This document shows, in pieces, positions 33,473 to 41,985 of a stretch of DNA of 64,000 nt. The notes below the pieces were generated by a model that made no database searches, had not been told where the DNA came from, and saw nothing but the letters and a program-made list of their open reading frames with translations. The first letter of the stretch is position 1. Each line of letters starts with the position of its first letter. The DNA lies in contig CAMIZL010000001.1 in NCBI GenBank assembly GCA_946403295.1, positions 1 through 64,000 on the forward strand. The letters run 5' to 3'. The position numbers and the translations under genes are program-made. Origin of the DNA: an uncultured Clostridia bacterium. Lineage in GTDB: Bacteria > Bacillota > Clostridia > Lachnospirales > Lachnospiraceae.

Positions 33473-35491
33473 ATGACAAAGAATCTGGTTATAGTCGAGT
33501 CACCGGCAAAGGCTAAGACGATCAAGAAATATCTTGGTACGGGATATGAGGTAATAGCCTCTAACGGACATGTGTGCGATCTTCCCAAGAGCACCATGGG
33601 TATTGACGTCGAAAAGGATTTTGAACCCAAATATATAACGATAAGAGGAAAGGGCGATATTATCGCCGCCCTTAGAAAAGCGGTTAAAAAAGCGGATAAA
33701 GTCTATCTCGCAACCGACCCTGACCGTGAAGGAGAAGCGATCTCGTGGCATTTGTCGCAGACGCTTAAGCTTGATCCCAAGAAGTTCAGCAGGATCACCT
33801 TTAACGAGATCACCAAGAATGCGATCAAGGAGTCGCTTAAGAACGCGCGTGCCATCGACATGAATCTTGTCGATGCGCAGCAGGCAAGACGTGTTCTCGA
33901 CAGACTTGTGGGTTATCAGATAAGCCCCGTTCTCTGGGCAAAGGTTAAGAACGGACTCAGTGCCGGACGGGTACAGTCTGTTGCTTTAAGGATCATTTCC
34001 GACAGAGAGAACGAGATAAGCGCATTTGTTCCGCAGGAATACTGGACGGTTGACGCAAAGCTTTCCGGAACGAATGCAAAGCAGTCCATTACCGCATCGC
34101 TTGCTACCAGGAATGACGAAAAGATCAGCTTTTCATCGAAGGCGGAAGTGGATGAATGCCTTAAAAAGATTAAAAAGGCAGGATTTGTGGTAAGAGATAA
34201 AAAGGAGAGCGACAGAAAACGTAAGGCCCCCCTTCCTTTCACCACAAGTACTTTGCAGCAGGAAGCTGCAAAACAGCTTAACTTCTCCACATCAAAGACC
34301 ATGCGTATAGCACAGCAGCTTTACGAAGGAATGGAGCTCGGAAAGCGTAATACGGTCGGTCTCATCACATACCTCAGAACAGATTCAACACGTGTTTCGG
34401 ATGAGGCGGATAAGAACGTTCGTGAATATATAAGACAGAATCTCGGTGAAAAATACGTTGCTGCCGCTTCGGGAGACGAAAAGTCGGGAAAGAAGATCCA
34501 GGATGCGCATGAAGCCATCAGACCTTCATATATCGACATTACTCCCGCCGAGGTCAGAGAAGCGCTTCCGAGAGATCATTACCGTCTTTATCAACTTATC
34601 TGGAAGAGGTTTGTCGCTTCCAGAATGGAACAGGCGGTTTATCACAACATAACCGTCAGGATCGATTCCGGTGAATACGGTTTCACGGCCGGTGTATCGA
34701 CGGTTGCGTTCGACGGTTTCCTTTCGGTATACAAGGATGAAGAGGACGAAGCAACGGGCAAAGCCGTTTCGCTTGACTGGATCGTGCAGGGAGCAAAACT
34801 CAGTGCGCAGGATATAATCACATCCCAGCATTTTACACAGGCGCCCGCTCATTTCAACGAGGCATCGCTCGTAAAAGCACTCGAGGAGCTCGGGATCGGA
34901 CGTCCCAGTACATATGCGCCCACGATCTCCACGATCATCGCAAGACATTATGTCGTTAAAGAAAACAAATCCATCTATATGACGGAACTCGGAGAGGCTG
35001 TCAATAAGATCATGACAGGTTCGTTCGAAGGGATCGTTGATGTTAATTTTACCGCAACGATGGAGAGTCTGCTCGACTCTATCGGTGAAGGCGAGATCGA
35101 ATGGAAGACCGTTATCAGGAATTTCTATCCCGACCTTGCCGAGGCTGTCAATGAAGCACACAAAGATCTTGAAAAGATAAAGATCAGGGATGAGGTTTCG
35201 GATGTTCCCTGTGATCTGTGCGGCAGGATGATGGTCATCAAATACGGTCCTCACGGAAAGTTCCTTGCGTGCCCCGGTTTCCCGGAGTGCCGCAACACAA
35301 AGCCCTACAACGAAAAGACCGGTATCGTCTGCCCCAAGTGCGGCGGTGATATTCTTGTAAAGAAGACGAGAAAGGGCAGAAGGTTCTTCGGATGCTCAAA
35401 TCATCCGGATTGCGACTTCGTTTCATGGACACGTCCCGATCCGAATAAACCCGAGGGAGACAAGGGTGAGTCGGCTCCCACTGAAGGTTGA
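33473..35491 (+). CDS. topA: DNA topoisomerase I (type IA)
   Basis: A 672-aa enzyme that relaxes negative supercoils. The TOPRIM domain begins VIVESPAKAKTI, and its acidic residues are D82, D84 and E86 in DPDREGE. The active-site tyrosine is Y300 in ITYLRTDSTRVS. The C-terminus has two zinc ribbons, CDLCGRMM...CPGFPEC and CPKCGGDI...CSNHPDC. ATG 33473 follows GGAGG (33463-33467). The 200 bp between dprA and topA show no clear promoter or terminator. Confidence 0.97.
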   Translation: MTKNLVIVESPAKAKTIKKYLGTGYEVIASNGHVCDLPKSTMGIDVEKDFEPKYITIRGKGDIIAALRKAVKKADKVYLATDPDREGEAISWHLSQTLKLDPKKFSRITFNEITKNAIKESLKNARAIDMNLVDAQQARRVLDRLVGYQISPVLWAKVKNGLSAGRVQSVALRIISDRENEISAFVPQEYWTVDAKLSGTNAKQSITASLATRNDEKISFSSKAEVDECLKKIKKAGFVVRDKKESDRKRKAPLPFTTSTLQQEAAKQLNFSTSKTMRIAQQLYEGMELGKRNTVGLITYLRTDSTRVSDEADKNVREYIRQNLGEKYVAAASGDEKSGKKIQDAHEAIRPSYIDITPAEVREALPRDHYRLYQLIWKRFVASRMEQAVYHNITVRIDSGEYGFTAGVSTVAFDGFLSVYKDEEDEATGKAVSLDWIVQGAKLSAQDIITSQHFTQAPAHFNEASLVKALEELGIGRPSTYAPTISTIIARHYVVKENKSIYMTELGEAVNKIMTGSFEGIVDVNFTATMESLLDSIGEGEIEWKTVIRNFYPDLAEAVNEAHKDLEKIKIRDEVSDVPCDLCGRMMVIKYGPHGKFLACPGFPECRNTKPYNEKTGIVCPKCGGDILVKKTRKGRRFFGCSNHPDCDFVSWTRPDPNKPEGDKGESAPTEG

Positions 35492-35508
35492 TTTTCCTGC
35501 TTTTTGTA

Positions 35509-35523
35509 AATTTACTGAAATTT
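35509..35523. promoter_or_regulatory. Candidate CodY-binding site upstream of codY
   Basis: AATTTACTGAAATTT matches the Bacillus/Lactococcus CodY consensus (AATTTTCWGAAAATT) at 13 of 15 positions. It lies about 55 bp upstream of the codY -35, suggesting autoregulation. The consensus for this lineage has not been checked. Confidence 0.5.
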
Positions 35524-35575
35524 TGCAATATTGTCTGCTTATCGAGATGAATATTCTGTTTTTTAGTATTTTTTG

Positions 35576-35604
35576 TTGAAAATCACCCTTTGTTGTGCTA
35601 CAAT
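35576..35604 (+). promoter_or_regulatory. Promoter of codY
   Basis: TTGAAA (35576-35581) and TACAAT (35599-35604) with 17-bp spacing, about 49 bp before the start codon. Confidence 0.72.
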
Positions 35605-35652
35605 AAGCCTCAATGTACAAAGGGAGAGAAAATACTCACAACGGGGGAAAAT

Positions 35653-36423
35653 ATGAGCGTTCAGCTGCTTGACAAGACAAGAAAGATCAACAAATTATTG
35701 CACAATAACAATTCTCATAAGGTTGTTTTTAATGACATCTGTCAGGTACTCGGAGAAATTCTCGAGTCTAACATCCTTGTGATCAGTAAGAAAGGAAAGG
35801 TCCTCGGAATAAAGAACAGATCCGAGATCCCTGCCATAAGCGAGCTTATCAGAGACAACGTCGGAGGTCATATCGACGAATCGCTTAACGAGCGTCTCCT
35901 CAATATCCTTTCCACCAAAGAAAATGTGGATCTCGAAACTCTCGGATTCGAATCCCAGAATGTCAACAAATATGTTGCGATCATCACCCCCATCGATATT
36001 GCGGGTGAGAGGCTCGGTACGCTCTTTATTTACAGAAAAAAGAATCAGTTCAATATAGACGACATCATTTTGAGCGAGTACGGCACAACCGTTGTAGGCC
36101 TTGAGATGATGAGATCCGTCAACGAGGAGAACGAGGAAGAAGTTCGTAAGGTTCAGATCGTTCGTTCCGCCATAAGCACATTGTCATTCTCCGAACTTGC
36201 AGCCATAAGATGTATCCTTGATGAGCTCACGGGCATGGAGGGCACGCTTGTTGCGAGCAGGATCGCCGACAGAGTCGGTATCACGAGATCGGTCATCGTA
36301 AACGCTCTTCGTAAATTTGAGAGTGCCGGAGTCATCGAGTCGAAGTCTTCGGGCATGAAAGGAACTTATATCAAGGTTCTCAACGATGTGGTATTTGACG
36401 AACTTAAGAGAACAGAGGGTTAA
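35653..36423 (+). CDS. codY: Global nutrient regulator CodY
   Basis: A 256-aa GTP- and branched-chain-amino-acid-sensing repressor. The N-terminal GAF domain spans about 1-150. The C-terminal winged helix-turn-helix is highly conserved: LVASRIADRVGITRSVIVNA, then ALRKFESAGVIESKSSGMKG. ATG 35653 is preceded by GGGGGAAA. It has its own promoter and terminator and lies directly upstream of the flagellar cluster, as in Bacillus, so nutritional control of motility is likely (inference). Confidence 0.96.
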   Translation: MSVQLLDKTRKINKLLHNNNSHKVVFNDICQVLGEILESNILVISKKGKVLGIKNRSEIPAISELIRDNVGGHIDESLNERLLNILSTKENVDLETLGFESQNVNKYVAIITPIDIAGERLGTLFIYRKKNQFNIDDIILSEYGTTVVGLEMMRSVNEENEEEVRKVQIVRSAISTLSFSELAAIRCILDELTGMEGTLVASRIADRVGITRSVIVNALRKFESAGVIESKSSGMKGTYIKVLNDVVFDELKRTEG

Positions 36424-36473
36424 TTTTTCCGTTGATCTGTACGATATAGAACATAACGGATTGAATGCCATAG

Positions 36474-36507
36474 AAAAGGATTTTGCCAGCGCAAGGTCCT
36501 TTTTTTG
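36474..36507 (+). terminator. Terminator of codY
   Basis: AAAAGGA (36474-36480) and TCCTTTT (36497-36503) enclose an inner TTGC/GCAA stem, followed by a T run. Confidence 0.85.
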
Positions 36508-36577
36508 CTATCAGGGGCAGAAATCATGATTTGGAAACACAAATCCTTGTGTTTTCAGATTTTTTGATAAATATATC

Positions 36578-36605
36578 TTGTGTTTTATTTGCAATACATT
36601 ATAAT
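36578..36605 (+). promoter_or_regulatory. Likely promoter of the flagellar supercluster
   Basis: TTGTGT (36578-36583) and TATAAT (36600-36605) are 16 bp apart. The 155-bp leader down to flgB contains a short ACGC/GCGT hairpin near 36658-36670 and no convincing ORF. No flagellar-sigma type promoter was seen. Confidence 0.62.
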
Positions 36606-36760
36606 GATATTTGGATATATGTGAAAATATGCCCGTTATGCGTGATTCCGGTCCCGACGCGCTCATGCGTGTCATCCGTTTTTTACATTTTCCTTCGGGA
36701 ATAAATGCTACGGCGAGGAATCAACGGCCGCTACCGCAGCCGTTTAAGAGGAGGTTAAAA

Positions 36761-37162
36761 ATGATAGGGTCAAATGCCTTCAACTACATCAATGTACTTA
36801 ACAAAGCCGCTGATGCAAGCTGGACTCGTAATGAGGTCATCGCCAACAATATCGCGAATGTTGCGACTCCTCATTATAAGCGTAAGGACATTAAGTTTGA
36901 GGACTATTTAAAGGACGAGATCAAAAAGGACATGTATGGGGGTGGGGACCTCAATAAGAGAGTGGCTTCGGTCAATCTTTCCAAGCTGTCCACAACCATC
37001 TATACGGATCAATCGGAACTTGCTTACCGCCTCGACGGTAACAATGTCGATATCAACACCGAGAATGCCAATCTGGCTCAAAACCAGATCAAATATTATA
37101 CATTACTCGATTCCATGTCACAGGAATTCAGCCGTATCAAATCGGTTCTCTCGAGAACATGA
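36761..37162 (+). CDS. flgB: Flagellar basal-body rod protein FlgB
   Basis: A 133-aa proximal rod protein with the rod-family N-terminus NEVIANNIANVATPHYKR and a C-terminal helix (NANLAQNQIKYYTLLDSMSQ) that coils with the N-terminal one. First structural gene of the cluster. GAGGAGG before ATG 36761 sets the start; an in-frame extension to 36611 covers the leader and lacks family similarity. flgC follows after 52 bp. Confidence 0.94.
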   Translation: MIGSNAFNYINVLNKAADASWTRNEVIANNIANVATPHYKRKDIKFEDYLKDEIKKDMYGGGDLNKRVASVNLSKLSTTIYTDQSELAYRLDGNNVDINTENANLAQNQIKYYTLLDSMSQEFSRIKSVLSRT

Positions 37163-37214
37163 CGTGATATTGATACGGAACGATCTGCTCTGACATGAGA
37201 AAGGACGGTATACC

Positions 37215-37667
37215 ATGGGAATATTTAATGCACTCAACATCTCGGCGAGCGGTCTGACGGCGCAGTCGGTGCGTATGGACCTGATCTCGCAGAATATTGC
37301 AAATTCAAACACTACCCGCGACAAGAACGGGCAGCCCTACAGAAGAAAGACGGTCGTATTTGCCGAGAGAGGAACGGATCCTTTCAAAACGGCTCTTTCG
37401 AAAAGCATAACGAAACATGCATCAACAAGAAACGGTAACGGTGTCAAAGTTACTTCGATCGTCGAAGATCACGTTACGGCGATGGCAAAAGTTTACGATC
37501 CTTCGCATCCCGATGCCGATGAAGACGGATATGTTATCTATCCGAACGTCAATACGGTCACCGAAATGACTAACCTTATCGATGCAACGCGTGGTTACGA
37601 AGCAAACGTTACGGCATTCAATGCCACAAAGAACATGTTACTTAAGGGCCTTGAGCTCGGAGAGTAA
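37215..37667 (+). CDS. flgC: Flagellar basal-body rod protein FlgC
   Basis: A 150-aa rod subunit. It carries the rod/hook signature ISASGLTAQSVRMDLISQNI followed by ANSNTTRD near the N-terminus and the C-terminal VTEMTNLIDATRGYEANVTAF helix. The middle segment (YDPSHPDADEDGYVIYPNVN) is typical of FlgC. It assembles with FlgB and FliE into the proximal rod. Confidence 0.96.
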   Translation: MGIFNALNISASGLTAQSVRMDLISQNIANSNTTRDKNGQPYRRKTVVFAERGTDPFKTALSKSITKHASTRNGNGVKVTSIVEDHVTAMAKVYDPSHPDADEDGYVIYPNVNTVTEMTNLIDATRGYEANVTAFNATKNMLLKGLELGE

Positions 37668-37702
37668 CGTGAAGTACGGATCATTAGTCAGGAGGTGTGC
37701 TC

Positions 37703-38080
37703 ATGAATCCTTCCGATCTCATGAAGATATCGGGGCTTAACGGACTCGATCCGCTCTCGAGTGCAGGTTCTCTTAAAAATCCGGGAAAACTTGAAAGGCT
37801 TCCGGGGTATAAAGATTCGATCCTTAACAAAGAGGCATCGACCGATAAGACGGAATCGTTTGATTCATTACTCCACTCGGCCATGAACATGATCAAGGAG
37901 ACAAACGATTATTCAAATCAGGCCGGTGAAGCGGAACTTGCTTACGCGATGGGCATTACGAACAGCACGCACGATCTGCAGGTAGCCCAGATGAAAGCAA
38001 ATATCTCACTTCAATATACCGTTGCGGTACGCAATGCCGTCATTGAAGCATACAAGGAGATAATGCAGCTCCAGTTCTGA
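37703..38080 (+). CDS. fliE: Flagellar hook-basal body complex protein FliE
   Basis: A 125-aa adaptor joining the MS ring to the rod. The conserved C-terminal half has SFDSLLHSAMNMIKETNDYS and HDLQVAQMKANISLQYTVAV then RNAVIEAYKEIMQLQF. AGGAGG at 37690-37695 indicates ATG 37703 rather than the GTG at 37697. Position after flgB-flgC is standard. Confidence 0.94.
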   Translation: MNPSDLMKISGLNGLDPLSSAGSLKNPGKLERLPGYKDSILNKEASTDKTESFDSLLHSAMNMIKETNDYSNQAGEAELAYAMGITNSTHDLQVAQMKANISLQYTVAVRNAVIEAYKEIMQLQF

Positions 38081-38153
38081 AAGTTTTTGATCTACATTTA
38101 GGGGAATATGCCGGTCGCATAAAGCGAACGGAAGATTTTAAGGGGAATATGTC

Positions 38154-39764
38154 ATGCTTGAGAGATTAAAGCAAATCCCGGCCAAATTACTTGAGCTGTG
38201 GAAAAAGCTTACAAAGCGTCAGAAGATCATCACCGTGAGCACGGTGGCGGGTGTCCTTCTGATGCTTCTTATATTGATCATCCTGCTCAACAGGGTTCAA
38301 TATGAGAAACTTACAACATTTGATGACACCGAGACCGCCAAGACCGCTATCGAAGTCCTTAACAACGAAAGCATCACAAACAGGCTTGCGGATGACATGA
38401 AGACGGTTGAGGTCGATGTCACAAGAAAGAAGGATGCGGTCCTTGCGCTCACGGGTAATGATATGCTCGAAGAAGGTGCAATGACGCTTTCCATGCTTCT
38501 CGACAATGATCTGAGCACGACAAGCAACGACAAGATCCTCAAGAATCACCTTTATATGCAATCGTCTCTCGCCGCAAACATCGAGACGCTCGACGGAGTC
38601 AAGAAGGCATCGGTTCTTTATTTCCCTTCCGACAATTCGGGCGGAATCCTTATTCCCGCAAGAGAGATCGGCTGTAGCGTACTTTTGACGCTTGACAGCA
38701 AAGAATTTGATTACAAAAACGCTCCCGAATCGATCGCAACTTATGTTGCATATGCGATAGGAAACACAACAACGGACAAGATCAAAGTCCTTGATACAAA
38801 CGGTATTCTTCTTTTCGGAGGCGAAGAGGAGAACGAGGAGATCGTCGATCTTTCGGCCAACCTCGCTTACAAGAAAGAAGTCGAAAGATGGTACAACGAC
38901 AAACTCTTCGAGCTCGCTATCAAAAATGGTTATTTTGATGCCGAGATCGTTTCTTCGCTTGACGTCAACTGCGACAAGGAATCGGTCCTTTACACCGAGT
39001 ACCTGGCGGGCGAAGGACTCGAACAGGGTCTTTACGATGAATACACCAAGATATCTTCGGAATCGACGGGCGCCAGAGGCGACATCCCCGGAACCGACTC
39101 GAACGACGAGACGGATTATTATATTCAGGAATCCGGCAGCGGCAACGAATCTTATGACGAGCTCCGCATTAAGTATAAGCCGAGCGAACGCGTTACCGAG
39201 ACCATGAAGGAATGGGGCGTTATCAACAATAACAATTCCTCGCTCGGTATCACACTCACCAGGGTTCAGGAGATCTCCGAAGAACAACTTGAACGAGAGG
39301 GGCTTATAGGAGACGAGATCTCGTTTGAGGAATATGTCATGAACAATTCCGCCAAGACGAGACTTGATACACCCGAAGAGCTTTATCAGCTTTTCTCGGA
39401 TGCTTCAGGTATTCCTTCCGGCAATATCTCGATAACAACATACACTCAGCCCAACTACATAGCAAAAGACACTTCGACGGCAAGCATTTCGCTCATACTT
39501 GAGATCGTTCTTGCGGCACTCATCATCGCACTCCTTCTCTTCGTTGTATTCAGGAGCGTCAAGCCCGAAGAGGTTATCGAGACAGAGCCCGAGCTTTCTG
39601 TTGAGAGGCTTCTTGCCACAACACGTGAGAACCAGTCGCTCGAGGATATCGAATTCGGCGAGAAATCCGAGACCAGGAAGCTCATCGAGAAGTACATCGA
39701 TGAGAACGCGGAAGCGGTTGCCGCACTCCTGCGTAACTGGCTCAGTGATGACGGCTGGCAATAA
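38154..39764 (+). CDS. fliF: Flagellar MS-ring protein FliF
   Basis: A 536-aa membrane ring protein. Membrane helices are at about 27-45 and 447-466. Between them are the ring-building motifs; the stretch VKKASVLYFPSDNSG fits the RBM region. The C-terminal tail (ETRKLIEKYIDENAEAVAAL, then LRNWLSDD) is the FliG-binding segment. The 73-bp spacer before it contains a repeat of AGGGGAATATG. A 161-bp structured spacer separates it from fliG. Confidence 0.95.
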   Translation: MLERLKQIPAKLLELWKKLTKRQKIITVSTVAGVLLMLLILIILLNRVQYEKLTTFDDTETAKTAIEVLNNESITNRLADDMKTVEVDVTRKKDAVLALTGNDMLEEGAMTLSMLLDNDLSTTSNDKILKNHLYMQSSLAANIETLDGVKKASVLYFPSDNSGGILIPAREIGCSVLLTLDSKEFDYKNAPESIATYVAYAIGNTTTDKIKVLDTNGILLFGGEEENEEIVDLSANLAYKKEVERWYNDKLFELAIKNGYFDAEIVSSLDVNCDKESVLYTEYLAGEGLEQGLYDEYTKISSESTGARGDIPGTDSNDETDYYIQESGSGNESYDELRIKYKPSERVTETMKEWGVINNNNSSLGITLTRVQEISEEQLEREGLIGDEISFEEYVMNNSAKTRLDTPEELYQLFSDASGIPSGNISITTYTQPNYIAKDTSTASISLILEIVLAALIIALLLFVVFRSVKPEEVIETEPELSVERLLATTRENQSLEDIEFGEKSETRKLIEKYIDENAEAVAALLRNWLSDDGWQ

Positions 39765-39773
39765 GAGAGAAAC

Positions 39774-39880
39774 CTGATACTTCGTTGAAGTGTCAGGCCT
39801 GAAGGCCTTGATCATTCCCTTCGGGAATCGAAGAGGCCTAACGGCCCAGATCATTCCCTTCGGGAATTGAAGGGGCGAGG
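39774..39880 (+). repeat. Duplicated hairpins in the fliF-fliG spacer
   Basis: A 10-bp stem (CTGATACTTC 39774-39783 with GAAGTGTCAG 39787-39796) is followed by two copies of a 39-bp unit, each with hairpin ATTCCC-TTC-GGGAAT (39814-39828 and 39853-39867). Copies share GATCATTCCCTTCGGGAAT and flanking GGCC and GAAG. Such hairpins may set mRNA stability and the FliF:FliG ratio. Confidence 0.85.
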
Positions 39881-39925
39881 AATCAGATGCGGGTAAAACC
39901 GCATCTAAAGAGGAGGTAACGGGAT

Positions 39926-40948
39926 ATGGTCGTACAAAATAAGACACTTGCCGATTATAACGGCATTCAAAAGGCCTCGATACTTATGATCGCACTCGGG
40001 CCCGAGCGTTCTTCCAAACTCTTCTCTTATCTCAAAGAAGAGGAAATAGAGTCGCTCACGCTGGAGATCGCAAATACAAAGAGCGTTGACCAGACAACAA
40101 AAGACGCTGTGATCGATGAGTTTTACGAGCTCTGTCTCGCACAGCAATATATTGCCGAAGGCGGTATCAACTACGCCAAGGAACTTCTCGAAAAAGCACT
40201 CGGAAACGAGAAAGCGGTCGATGTTATCGGAAGACTTACAGCTTCCCTTCAGGTACGTCCTTTCGAATTTGTCAGAAAGACAGATCCTACTCAGCTCCTC
40301 AACTTCATTCAGGACGAGCATCCTCAGACCATCGCTCTTATCCTGAGCTATCTCTCACCGCAGCAGTCATCGCAGATCATCAGCGCGTTGCCGCCCGATA
40401 AGCAGGCTGATGTTGCAAAGAGAATAGCAATGATGGACCGTACATCACCCGATGTCATTCAGGAGGTGGAAAAGGTGCTCGAAAAGAAACTTGCTTCACT
40501 CGTCAATCAGGATTACACCATCGCCGGCGGCGTGGATGCGGTTGTCGAAATCCTCAATACAGTCGATCGTGCAACAGAAAAGCACATCCTCGAAACTCTC
40601 GAGATCGAAGAGCCCGAACTTGCGGACGAGATCAGAAAGAAGATGTTCGTATTCGAGGATATCCTGCTGCTTGATGACAGATCGATCCAGAGAGTACTTC
40701 GTGAGGTTGATAACAGTGAGCTTGCGATCGCGCTTAAAGGTTCGAACGAGCAGGTTCAGGAGACGATCTTTAACAACCTTTCAAAGCGTCTCGTTGTCAT
40801 GATCAAGGAAGACATGGAATTTATGGGACCTGTCAGGATGAAGGACGTTGAGGAGGCTCAGCAGAAGATCGTTAATATCATCAGAAAGCTTGAGGATACC
40901 GGCGAGATCGTCATCAGCAGAGGTGGAGGTGACGATATAGTTGTCTAA
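39926..40948 (+). CDS. fliG: Flagellar motor switch protein FliG
   Basis: A 340-aa rotor protein. The N-terminal domain (GIQKASILMIALGPERSSKL) binds FliF. The middle domain has the EHPQTIALILSYL motif. The C-terminal torque domain carries charged residues in the stretch FVFEDILLLDDRSIQRVLRE that face MotA. GAGGAGG precedes ATG 39926. fliH starts 8 bp inside its 3' end. Confidence 0.97.
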   Translation: MVVQNKTLADYNGIQKASILMIALGPERSSKLFSYLKEEEIESLTLEIANTKSVDQTTKDAVIDEFYELCLAQQYIAEGGINYAKELLEKALGNEKAVDVIGRLTASLQVRPFEFVRKTDPTQLLNFIQDEHPQTIALILSYLSPQQSSQIISALPPDKQADVAKRIAMMDRTSPDVIQEVEKVLEKKLASLVNQDYTIAGGVDAVVEILNTVDRATEKHILETLEIEEPELADEIRKKMFVFEDILLLDDRSIQRVLREVDNSELAIALKGSNEQVQETIFNNLSKRLVVMIKEDMEFMGPVRMKDVEEAQQKIVNIIRKLEDTGEIVISRGGGDDIVV

Positions 40949-41882
40949 TCTTATCAAAGCTTATTCCGTCAAATACGAGGAAAACAAAAAGACGATCGAT
41001 TCAAACGAAAAGGCTGACGCCTATGAAAAAGAATTTGTCGATCAATATATTTCCGAGAACATCGCCCTTAAGCAGATTGATTTCAACGAAGTAGCGAGAG
41101 GGCTCGAAGATCATGCCGAACAGGAAGGCGACGGTTTTATTCCCGGAATAGCGGGAGAAGTTGTGTACGAAGACGGAGCCGATCCTCGCGAGGCAGGTAT
41201 CGGAAGCCGCATAGAAGAGCTTAACGAGGAACTCTCCGTAAAGCTTGACGAGATAAAGGCTCAGGAAGAACGCCTCGAATCACTTAAGGCAGAGGCGGAT
41301 GAGATTCTCTCATCGGCCAGAGAACGTGCGGATGAGATCGTGAAACTTGCCAAAGATCAGGCAAAGGAAGACAGCTCGCTCATAAGGGAAGCCGCCAGAA
41401 CAGAAGGATATGATGACGGCATGCAGGCGGCACAGGCCGAGGTCGAAGCGCGCACGCGTGAACTCGAAGAGCGCCGTGTTGAACTCGAGGATTCATATAA
41501 AAAGCAGGTGAGTGAACTTGAACCTGCTTTTGTTGAAATTATCATATCCATCATCGATAAGCTTACGGGCATATATGCGTCGGACAAAGAGGGCATAATC
41601 GCCTATCTCGTGGAGAGCGCATTTGCGGATATTCCACGAAGCAACGAATATATCGTCCGCGTTCCCGAATCGTTCCATGACGGTGTGGAAGACCTTAAGG
41701 CCCGTCTTACGGAAGCAGCGGGAGAAGAAGCAAGAGTCGAGATCATCGAGGACAAACTACTGCCCGTTGACGGAGCGATGATAGAAACGGACAGCAGGAT
41801 ATTTGACTGCAGCCTTTCGACGTTAAAAGACGCATTGTATGAAAATCTGAGGCTGCTTTCACTCAGCCACAGCAAGATATAA
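40941..41882 (+). CDS. fliH: Flagellar export ATPase regulator FliH
   Basis: A 313-aa protein. The N-terminal third is variable and acidic; residues about 90-195 form a long coiled coil; the C-terminal domain (EPAFVEIIISIIDKLTGIY, then AMIETDSRIFDCSLSTL) resembles FliH/V-ATPase subunit E. It tethers FliI to the export gate and C ring. It starts at TTG 40941, overlapping fliG by 8 bp, which fits translational coupling. A 103-bp spacer precedes fliI. Confidence 0.88.
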   Translation: MSNLIKAYSVKYEENKKTIDSNEKADAYEKEFVDQYISENIALKQIDFNEVARGLEDHAEQEGDGFIPGIAGEVVYEDGADPREAGIGSRIEELNEELSVKLDEIKAQEERLESLKAEADEILSSARERADEIVKLAKDQAKEDSSLIREAARTEGYDDGMQAAQAEVEARTRELEERRVELEDSYKKQVSELEPAFVEIIISIIDKLTGIYASDKEGIIAYLVESAFADIPRSNEYIVRVPESFHDGVEDLKARLTEAAGEEARVEIIEDKLLPVDGAMIETDSRIFDCSLSTLKDALYENLRLLSLSHSKI

Positions 41883-41985
41883 CGATGCGGGCCCGGCATA
41901 TTAGCCGCAGCAGCACGGAATAAAGCGGGCTTGTGACTGCCGCACGCGAAATCAGCGGAAAACAAATCTCGCCTAGGAGGGACAT

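Noticed and set aside
38187..39287. 366-codon - strand frame opposite fliF
   Set aside because: It is a shadow of fliF codon usage with no start signal or domain pattern.
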